From Dyella acidisoli (lineage in GTDB: Bacteria; Pseudomonadota; Gammaproteobacteria; Xanthomonadales; Rhodanobacteraceae): a stretch of 39,163 bases of DNA. The notes under the pieces were generated by a model. The model was not told where the DNA came from, did no database searches, and was given only the letters and a program-made list of their open reading frames with translations. Shown piece by piece: positions 33,872-39,163 of the stretch. The stretch covers positions 1 to 39,163 of the forward strand of contig NZ_BSOB01000064.1 of assembly GCF_030160295.1 (NCBI RefSeq), in the 5' to 3' direction. Position numbers and translations under genes: made by a program. Each line of letters begins with the position of its first letter. Position 1 is the stretch's first letter.

Positions 33872-33954
33872 CCCTAGCTAGGGAATGGCCTAGTTGGCTC
33901 GGGTGATATCGATTTTCATACTTCGCACATGTCGTGAAGCGTTGCATCGCTTCA
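33872..33954. promoter_or_regulatory. Two palindromes upstream of the EspA-like gene
   Basis: CCCTAGCTAGGG at 33872-33883 (perfect) and TGAAGCG-TTGCAT-CGCTTCA at 33935-33954 (7-bp arms). These are operator-like and lie 118-200 bp before the ATG at 34072. No PIP box (TTCGB-N15-TTCGB) was found. Confidence 0.35.
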
Positions 33955-34071
33955 TTACTGATACTCGTTGGCGCCGGGCGTGTTACTGCCAAGGATGGAT
34001 ACAGGACGTTGGCGTAGCGAGATGAGCACAGGCTGATTTGCGACTCCCCAATCTTGATAGAGGGCAAAACC

Positions 34072-34455
34072 ATGACTCACGTCTCCCCCGTTTACGCCGG
34101 CACGATCAACCAGATCACCAACAACGGAATCAGCCGCGCGGAAGCCACCGAAATCGTTCGAAATGCGCTGAATGAATTCCAGAACCAAGCTTCTGAACCG
34201 CTGATCTCCATGCTTTGCAATGGCGGCGGCAATTCGGGTGGCTGGCTGGAAGCCCTGGCCAAGGCGCTTGGTGACAAGCTGAACCAGGCTGCCAACACGC
34301 TGAAGAACAACGCGGGTTCCGTCAATGCGGACAACCCGGGTCAAACCACCCAGTTGAGCGCAGAGGCTGAAGAATTCAGCCAGATGATGGATGCGTTCAA
34401 CAACGTCATCAAGACGCTTGGACAGTCGCTCGACACGATGGTCCAGAAGCAGTAA
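34072..34455 (+). CDS. Small helical protein, possible type III secretion filament (EspA/SseB-like)
   Basis: 127 residues from the ATG at 34072, with no signal peptide. The N-terminus is Ser/Thr/Asn-rich (THVSPVYAGTINQITNNGIS), then amphipathic helices, a Gly-rich loop (CNGGGNSGGW) and a long C-terminal helix LSAEAEEFSQMMDAFNNVIKTLGQSLDTMVQKQ-like region (about 93-127). The last helix resembles the polymerisation helix of EspA-type filament proteins. With sctU about 3 kb away, a type III-secreted structural protein is plausible but unproven. Confidence 0.4.
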   Translation: MTHVSPVYAGTINQITNNGISRAEATEIVRNALNEFQNQASEPLISMLCNGGGNSGGWLEALAKALGDKLNQAANTLKNNAGSVNADNPGQTTQLSAEAEEFSQMMDAFNNVIKTLGQSLDTMVQKQ

Positions 34456-34527
34456 TAGGCTTTCGAAACCAGAGCCGGGGTACCTCGTTGGTATCCCGGC
34501 TTTCACGCGTCTGCAGGTTTCTACACC

Positions 34528-35211
34528 ATGTCCACACATCGTTTGCGCAATGTCTCTTTCTGGGCGGCCACCGCTTTTCTTATGTTGCAGCCCTTGCATG
34601 CGCAAGGTGGCGGTCTGAGTGCCGGCGATGTGGACGGTGTCTGTCTTGTGAAAGGATTTAGAACCGGCGTGGGTGGGATGCGTTTGCCCGTTTGGCGACC
34701 TTATCTTCTATTGAAAGATGGCACGGCCTATAAGAGCCCGAAGCTGGCGCCCGATAGCCTCGACGTTGCGCAGTCGCGTCAGAGCGAAGCCAGTAGCTGG
34801 GGAACATGGACAGGAACGGGGAATGATCGGACCATCAGCATGCCCGGCCAGACCTCGATGACCAGTGCTCAATGCATGCAGCCGGCAGATGCCGGAAAGT
34901 CGATACAAGGCAACTACAAGCATGTTGGCGGTGGCGGCAACACCGTTAGCGGTGGCCACGCCTCGTTCATGCGCAGCGATAACTATCGCTTTTATTCCGA
35001 TGGCCGCTTCATTAGCAGAAGCAGCAGCGGGCTGATAGCGGGGAGTGCCGCGGTCGCTTCTTCCGATGGTACGCGGACGGGGCACTACCGTATCCACGAC
35101 TATTCGATTGATCTGCGCTACGACGACGGCAGCGAGGCACATCTGTTTTTCTACGCCGATGGCGACCAGCTGTTGCACATCGGCGATGCAGACTATGTTC
35201 CGTCGAATTGA
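34528..35211 (+). CDS. Secreted hypothetical protein
   Basis: 227 residues with a signal peptide (RLRNVSFWAATAFLMLQPLHA, cleavage near residue 26). The mature part contains KSIQGNYKHVGGGGNTVSGG, FYSDGRFISRSSSG and GHYRIHDYSIDLRYDDGSEAHLFFY-like beta strands, suggesting a small lipocalin-like or calycin-type barrel. Two Cys could pair. No family is recognised. It follows the EspA-like gene by 72 bp on the same strand. Confidence 0.65.
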   Translation: MSTHRLRNVSFWAATAFLMLQPLHAQGGGLSAGDVDGVCLVKGFRTGVGGMRLPVWRPYLLLKDGTAYKSPKLAPDSLDVAQSRQSEASSWGTWTGTGNDRTISMPGQTSMTSAQCMQPADAGKSIQGNYKHVGGGGNTVSGGHASFMRSDNYRFYSDGRFISRSSSGLIAGSAAVASSDGTRTGHYRIHDYSIDLRYDDGSEAHLFFYADGDQLLHIGDADYVPSN

Positions 35212-35226
35212 CCAAACGCCAGGCAC

Positions 35227-35300
35227 GTGGGTCGGGGTGTAAACCCCAACATTGTTATGTGGATCAAGATCGGGATGTTGGGGTTTTCACCCCCACCTGC
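35227..35300. repeat. GTAG-type REP, degenerate ends
   Basis: GTGGGTCGGGGTGTAAACCC at the left and GGGGTTTTCACCCCCACCTGC at the right; the terminal GTAG/CTAC has decayed. It lies directly after the secreted-protein gene. Confidence 0.75.
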
Positions 35301-35478
35301 GCATTGTTAGTCCCTAGGGAAATTCCCAGCTTGGCAAGCTGCTCGACGCAGTGCGTAATCGCTTCCATGGCAAAGATGGATGCCTCTTCACGCTGAAAGA
35401 GGCATGGCAACAATCGGCGGGGGCGACTGTTTGCTGATCCATCTGCCGTCTTTTTACGCGGAAGAACAAGGGGCCATC

Positions 35479-36150
35479 ATGGCAACGGATCCAACCCAAA
35501 GCGCACCTTCATTGGGCGGCGCTCATGCGTTTCCGTTATCAGCGGGCGGCGACGCTCGCCATGCTGCCAACGATCATGCGTCGATGCGCACAGATGCAGC
35601 AGGTCTCGCCTGTGCACAATCGCGAAGAATGCGGCTGCGAGGGATCGGTTATGAAGACATACCCCAACTCAGCCGTCTGTTCGCACAAACCAAGCAGCAT
35701 CCGCTGCTGATGGCGAGTCCTACGCGCTTTATCGATGTGGCGGCCATCGTTGCTTGTGCCAACAGGATCTATGTCCATACGCCTGGTCTTGGCGTCTGGC
35801 GCGCGGATGCACTGGATGGCACGTTTATCGGCCTTTTTTCCCTGGTGCTGATCGAGGGGAGCACCGATGTGGAAATTCACGTACGGTTGACTCCTGAAGC
35901 ATGGGGGCACTGGTACGCGATCGAGGGAACGCATCTGCTCTGCCGGCAGGCGTTCGACGCGCTCGGTCTGCCGCGCCTGTTTGGCTACTGCCATCCGGAT
36001 TATCGGCGGATAAGACAGATCATGACGCGTTTCGGTTTTAGCGACTTGGGATTGCGCGAGCACCGCGGTCAAGTCGCCCTTTGCTATGAACTGGACGCGT
36101 CAATGTGGCGTGAGCGTGGCCAGCTGGCTGAGACATTAAACTGGCTCTGA
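35479..36150 (+). CDS. GNAT-family acetyltransferase
   Basis: 223 residues from the ATG at 35479 (AAGGGG seven bases upstream); in-frame ATGs at 35380 and 35401 cannot be excluded. The first 55 residues are low-complexity. The GNAT domain starts at RRMRLRGIGYEDIPQLSRLF and includes LDGTFIGLFSLVLI, the motif A strand VEIHVRLTPEAWGHWYAIEGTHLL and FGYCHPDYRRIRQIMTRFGF. The acyl-CoA loop (AWGHWYA) is less glycine-rich than usual. The extended Ala/Ser/His N-terminus could be a secretion signal or disordered tail. The substrate is unknown. Confidence 0.7.
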   Translation: MATDPTQSAPSLGGAHAFPLSAGGDARHAANDHASMRTDAAGLACAQSRRMRLRGIGYEDIPQLSRLFAQTKQHPLLMASPTRFIDVAAIVACANRIYVHTPGLGVWRADALDGTFIGLFSLVLIEGSTDVEIHVRLTPEAWGHWYAIEGTHLLCRQAFDALGLPRLFGYCHPDYRRIRQIMTRFGFSDLGLREHRGQVALCYELDASMWRERGQLAETLNWL

Positions 36151-36154
36151 AACA

Positions 36155-36832
36155 TCAGAGCTGGTGCACGATCCAGCCAGGTGGCACCGGTGCAACCGGT
36201 ACCGTGCCGCGAATGGCGACCTGGACAACGTCTTCGGGGGTGCTGTTCGCCTGCTGCCAACGCTGGGCGAGCCGCCCAAGAATGTCGCGGGTATCCTTGG
36301 TGTAGGTACCCTCCAACTCGGTTCCCGCTTCCGTTTCGAGCTTACTGGCGTAGAAGCTGCGCAATTGCGGATTGAGTTCGAACAACTTCAGCAGTTTGCG
36401 CATCGCATCGGCGTACAGCGCTTTCTCAAGCATGGGCCGCTGAGTCTGTTGGCAGTACCACACGGTGAGATATTCGATCGGCCCGAGCAAACGGCGGCGA
36501 TTCATGGAGCCTGCTACGTGAGCGGACACATCCTCGGCATCGCTGCGACAGGAACTGCCCCAGGCACTTAGCTGACCACGAGGCAGATCCATTCGTTGCG
36601 CGGCGGCGGCAAGCAGATCGGCTATGCACTGCTTGGCGGACGCATCCTCGCTCTCGGCAACAATCAATAGCACCTTCAAAAAGACAGGATACGCGTCGTC
36701 ACCCAGTTGGCGCACCAAGCGCTTGGTCAGCGCCAGGCGCCGTTCCATGGATGATTCTTGTTGAAGGGTACCCACCAACCGCCGGGTCATTTCCAGCAAC
36801 GGTTCGGCCAGCGTGTGAAGATCGGCAGACAT
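36155..36832 (-). CDS. Unknown helical protein near sctU
   Basis: 225 residues, helical, no signal peptide or membrane segment. Features: RRLALTKRLVRQLGDDAYPVFLKVLLIVAESED, GPIEYLTVWYCQQTQRPMLEKALYADAMRKLLKLF, and an acidic-to-basic C-terminus ending PVPPGWIVHQL. It lies 21 bp after the small gene at 36854, in the operon divergent from sctU. It could be a type III secretion accessory or chaperone-like protein; no known Hrp/Sct motif is recognisable. Confidence 0.55.
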   Translation of the reverse strand: MSADLHTLAEPLLEMTRRLVGTLQQESSMERRLALTKRLVRQLGDDAYPVFLKVLLIVAESEDASAKQCIADLLAAAAQRMDLPRGQLSAWGSSCRSDAEDVSAHVAGSMNRRRLLGPIEYLTVWYCQQTQRPMLEKALYADAMRKLLKLFELNPQLRSFYASKLETEAGTELEGTYTKDTRDILGRLAQRWQQANSTPEDVVQVAIRGTVPVAPVPPGWIVHQL

Positions 36833-36853
36833 GCACGCGGCCTATGCCGGGAA

Positions 36854-37126
36854 TCAGTCGAGCGGAGCCAGAATATGGTTGACCAGCTGATCGAGTTGCG
36901 AGGTGGGTGAAGCATCAAACACGGCATGCGTGCTCAGCGTGCGCTCGGCGGCGCTGGTGCGTCCCCACACATCAAGCTCCAGCAACTGATTGCCGGTGGC
37001 TGCCCTGAGTTCGGCCGAAACACTCTGGCCGACGGGCGCCTGGACCGCCGAGACATCCCCTACGGTGGGAGGCAACAAGTGCGATGTGAGATCGGTAAAG
37101 TTCATGGCGCCCGACGTCGATTCCAT
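36854..37126 (-). CDS. Small unknown protein divergent from sctU
   Basis: 90 residues if it starts at 37126; ATG at 37105 and GTG at 37165 are alternatives and none has a clear ribosome-binding site. Sequence features: MNFTDLTSHLLPPTVGD, SAELRAATGNQLLELDVWG and a C-terminal helix SQLDQLVNHILAPLD. The size and the C-terminal amphipathic helix would suit an inner-rod or needle-type type III protein, but similarity is not evident. Confidence 0.45.
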   Translation of the reverse strand: MESTSGAMNFTDLTSHLLPPTVGDVSAVQAPVGQSVSAELRAATGNQLLELDVWGRTSAAERTLSTHAVFDASPTSQLDQLVNHILAPLD

Positions 37127-37162
37127 GCGTATAGCAAGTGTAGGTCTGCTGCCGCGTTGCGC

Positions 37163-37214
37163 CACCTGGGGGATTCCCTAGGTGGTGGCGGCGGGTAGAT
37201 CAGAGCATCCTTAA
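37163..37214. repeat. Remnant of the MITE-like element with hairpin, in the sctU promoter
   Basis: 37196-37214 (TAGATCAGAGCATCCTTAA) is an exact 19-bp copy of the right terminus of the element at 3390-3682. It is preceded by a hairpin CCACCT...AGGTGG (37163-37186). The rest of the element is missing. It ends 43 bp before the sctU start. Confidence 0.6.
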
Positions 37215-37257
37215 CTTGCGCAGGCCATGGCCGCGTAGTTTGTCCATCAGGTGATGC

Positions 37258-38331
37258 ATGGCGGAGCAAAACAAGGACAGTGGCGATCGCACTGAGAAGC
37301 CGACCGCCAAGCGGTTGCGCGACGCGCGCAGGGATGGCGACGTCCCTAAAAGCCGTGAGCTGACCAGTACGGTCGTGGTGCTGGCCTGGTTGCTGATGGT
37401 GATGATGGGCATGCCCTTGATCCACACGCGATTGAACGAATTATTCGACACCGTCCTCCAAGGTTTGCATCAGCCATTCGACCGTGCTCTGCACAACGTC
37501 GGCTGGGCCGCATGTATCGCGTTTCTATGGCTTACTGTGCCGCTTCTATTGGGGGCCATGGCCATTAGCGCGATGGTGGAATTTTTGCAGGTGGGGCCTG
37601 TATTCGCGCCCAAAAAATTCAAGCCTGACCTCAGTCGAATGAATCCGACCTCGGGTATTGCGAAGCTGTTTTCACAAGAGAATCTGATTGAAGTGATCAA
37701 GGCACTCGCAAAAAGCGCCTTGTTGATCGGCCTGTTCGTGTGGCTGTTGTTTGCCCTTATCGGCCAGTTTGTAAAATTGCCCTATGCACCGCCCGAGGGG
37801 ATGGGCGATGCGTTGTGGATTGCCGTGAAGCGCTTCGCAACTGGCGTGATCTTTGTGTTCTTTTTCGTCTCGGCATTGGACGTGTTTTATCAGCGTTACG
37901 CCTTCACCAAAAAAATGAAGATGAGCCGGCGCGAGATCAAGCAGGAGCTGAAAGAAAACGAAGGCGATCCGATGATCAAGTCGCGCCGCCGTCAGTTGCA
38001 CCAGGAATGGTCACAGCAAAACACGCTTGCCAGCGTGCGCAAAGCCAGTGTGGTGGTGACCAATCCTACTCATCTGGCGATCGCGATCCGTTACGAACAA
38101 GGTGAAGACGATCTGCCGGTGATCGTCGCCAAAGGCGAAGACCATGAAGCAGCGCTGATTCGCCAGGCCGCGGAAGAGGCCGGTGTGCCGATGATGCGCA
38201 ACGTGAGTCTGGCACGCAGCTTGTATGAGAACGTGGAGGTGGATGAGTATTTGCCTGGTGATTTCTTTGAGGCAGTGGCGGAGTTGTTGCGCTGGGCGGA
38301 GTCGATTCGAGCTTCGCGCGACGGTAAGTAG
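37258..38331 (+). CDS. sctU: Type III secretion export apparatus switch protein SctU
   Basis: 357 residues. The N-terminal DRTEKPTAKRLRDARRDGDVPKSREL is the standard FlhB/SctU start; four membrane segments lie at about 35-55, 78-105, 140-165 and 180-205. A charged linker (KKMKMSRREIKQELKENEGDP) leads to the autocleavage motif NPTH at 269-272, then the cytoplasmic domain (LAIAIRYEQGEDDLPVIVAKG). The length matches secretion SctU rather than a flagellar locus, and no flagellar genes are near. It controls the switch in substrate export. No sctV, sctR, sctS or sctT follows; the stop is provided by a REP. Confidence 0.9.
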   Translation: MAEQNKDSGDRTEKPTAKRLRDARRDGDVPKSRELTSTVVVLAWLLMVMMGMPLIHTRLNELFDTVLQGLHQPFDRALHNVGWAACIAFLWLTVPLLLGAMAISAMVEFLQVGPVFAPKKFKPDLSRMNPTSGIAKLFSQENLIEVIKALAKSALLIGLFVWLLFALIGQFVKLPYAPPEGMGDALWIAVKRFATGVIFVFFFVSALDVFYQRYAFTKKMKMSRREIKQELKENEGDPMIKSRRRQLHQEWSQQNTLASVRKASVVVTNPTHLAIAIRYEQGEDDLPVIVAKGEDHEAALIRQAAEEAGVPMMRNVSLARSLYENVEVDEYLPGDFFEAVAELLRWAESIRASRDGK

Positions 38332-38352
38332 GTTGGGGTGCAAACCCCAACA
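38328..38352. repeat. GTAG-type REP, single arm
   Basis: GTAGGTTGGGGTGCAAACCC followed by CAACA, with the stop TAG of sctU inside GTAG. The second arm is missing. Confidence 0.75.
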
Positions 38353-38920
38353 TTGCGAAGCATTTGCCTGATGCTGCTCCCCTCTCTCTCTCTGATCGTA
38401 TCCTCACTCCCAACCCCTTTCACGACTTCTTGATTAGCGTCTCGCCTCAGCTGGGCATGTCGTGGTGTTGGGGATTGCCTGCGGCGCTTTCGGAGCTTTC
38501 GGCCCCTAAAGGGCCCGAGTCACTTTTCTTTGCGGGCCCAAAGAAAAGTAACCCAAAGAAATGGCCTAAAAGGCTCACAGCATGGGGAGGCTAAAAGCCT
38601 GAACGTGTATGGCTAGATAGGTGGTTGGTTGCCCAAGGTTCGACGCTCCCGCTATACCGCGAGGCGTCGAAGCGCTGAGGACTTAAAGCAGATCGGGCAG
38701 ATCTCAGCCGAGCTCAACCTGTCGGAGGGCGGGCTTTAAGCCCTCAATGCTTCGACGCCTCGCGGTATAGCGGCACTGTGGAAGCTTGGCTCGCCAACGA
38801 TCAAAGCAGGGCGTCATCGTTCAAGCTTGTAACTTATGCAATGCCATGAGCTCTTCAGGCCATTTCTTTGGGTTGGCGGTCTCTAAACTCAAGTGCAACA
38901 CCCTCTCCCAAAGGAACGTC
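38332..38920. other. Non-coding region after sctU
   Basis: Contains a REP arm, the second copy of the long palindrome and the left end of the IS30-family element. No supported gene before the transposase. Confidence 0.6.
38430..38874. repeat. Long nested palindromic repeat, copy B, split by IS30
   Basis: Left outer arm 38430-38575, then left spacer (GCCTGAACGTGTATGGCTAG), inner arms 38649-38670 and 38752-38773, and right spacer as in copy A. Homology to copy A breaks at 38874 (TTTGGGTT) where copy A continues with ACTTTTC. The rest of the right arm is expected beyond the inserted element. Confidence 0.82.
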
Positions 38921-39163
38921 ATGGGTAAGCACTACAGCCACCTGAGCGCGGAAGAGCGTGGCGCGATCATGGTTGGCAAAGCAGGTGGCCAGAGCGCTCG
39001 GCAATTGGCGCTCCTGCTTGGGCGCTCCCCCAGTACGATCAGCCGTGAACTAGCCCGCGACGGTCATCTTGAACCGTCTGCCCTGCCGCGCATGGGGCGC
39101 CCACGGTTGGCTTACGAGGCACAGCGTGCCGGTCAGCGTGCGCGTCGGTTAAGTCGCAAACCG
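38875..39163 (+). mobile_element. IS30-family insertion sequence, left part
   Basis: Begins near GGCGGTCTCTAAACTCAAGT at the point where the palindromic repeat is interrupted. The inverted repeat and target duplication cannot be confirmed because the right end lies outside the window. Confidence 0.75.
38921..39163 (+). CDS. IS30-family transposase, N-terminal part (cut by window edge)
   Basis: 81 codons are visible. MGKHYSHLSAEERGAIMVGK and GQSARQLALLLGRSPSTISREL form the HTH_38 DNA-binding domain that opens IS30 transposases; NG-type linker GRPRLAYEAQRAGQRARRLS follows. AAGGA six bases upstream is the ribosome-binding site. The DDE catalytic domain is outside the window. Confidence 0.9.
   Translation, partial: MGKHYSHLSAEERGAIMVGKAGGQSARQLALLLGRSPSTISRELARDGHLEPSALPRMGRPRLAYEAQRAGQRARRLSRKP

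Larger units (their letters stand above)
33303..34071. other. Regulatory intergenic region, AT-rich
   Basis: About 770 bp, more AT-rich than its surroundings, with several CTAG sites. Holds the promoters of the graspetide genes (minus) and of the gene at 34072 (plus). Dyads at 33569-33585, 33872-33883 and 33935-33954 and direct repeats at 33581 and 33628 are listed separately. No supported gene. Confidence 0.55.

Noticed and set aside
34020-34071. PIP box for Hrp-type control of the EspA-like gene
   Set aside because: No TTCGB-N15-TTCGB pair found.
35479-36150. Microviridin-type N-acetyltransferase of the graspetide system
   Set aside because: It is a GNAT, but 2.2 kb away, on the other strand and separated by unrelated genes. 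The link is only possible, not supported.

Overview
The window looks like part of a chromosome of a gammaproteobacterium in the Xanthomonadales, probably Rhodanobacteraceae (Dyella-like). This is an inference. It rests on the moderately high GC content, a TonB-dependent receptor beside secreted glycosidases, GTAG-headed REP elements like those of Stenotrophomonas, RSRESGNP-type dyad repeats, a PilU-type pilus ATPase and a type III secretion SctU. No rRNA, tRNA or CRISPR array was seen.

Layout. 1-419 is one half of a long nested palindromic repeat; a second copy at 38430-38874 is interrupted by an IS30-family element whose transposase runs off the right edge. 541-3293 holds an HPr-kinase-like protein translationally coupled to an ABC exporter, a pair typical of RiPP (often lasso peptide) clusters, but without precursor or maturation enzymes here. 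3390-3682 is a MITE-like element. 3704-8463 is housekeeping or accessory: periplasmic peroxiredoxin, small membrane proteins, an NTF2-like secreted protein, a LytS/LytR-type two-component system and a GNAT acetyltransferase.

8685-17540 (minus strand) is a catabolic locus: TonB-dependent receptor, Tat-exported GH35 beta-galactosidase, APC-family permease, PfkB sugar kinase and GH4 phospho-glycosidase. The last four genes are joined by start/stop overlaps. An amino-acid-type permease with a PfkB kinase resembles the logic of fructoselysine use (FrlA/FrlD), but with a GH4 hydrolase as the cleaving enzyme. 18353-20329 is a cupin/CMD/tautomerase operon divergent from a LysR regulator. 20614-22261 encodes an outer-membrane barrel and a Thr-tract/His-rich secreted protein. 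22666-27644 contains three poorly characterised genes ending in a membrane-anchored CadC-like regulator. 27727-30437 couples a multicopper oxidase with a ChrA chromate transporter. 30650-31780 is pilU.

The most interesting part is 31952-33302 (minus strand): an ATP-grasp ligase of the graspetide (microviridin/marinostatin) type, preceded by a 50-codon gene at 33150-33302. That gene encodes a convincing precursor, with a PFAR-type leader motif and a C-terminal core SGHLPTDWPDLG that aligns with the microviridin core KYPSDWEE but lacks the lactam-forming Lys. A strong hairpin lies between the two genes. 34072-38331 carries an EspA-like small helical protein, a secreted protein, a GNAT, two unknown proteins and an isolated SctU.

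Two structural patterns cross the window. GTAG-type REP elements supply the TAG stop codon of five genes. The central 125-bp module of the flanking long palindrome is inverted between its two copies while both flanks keep the same orientation.
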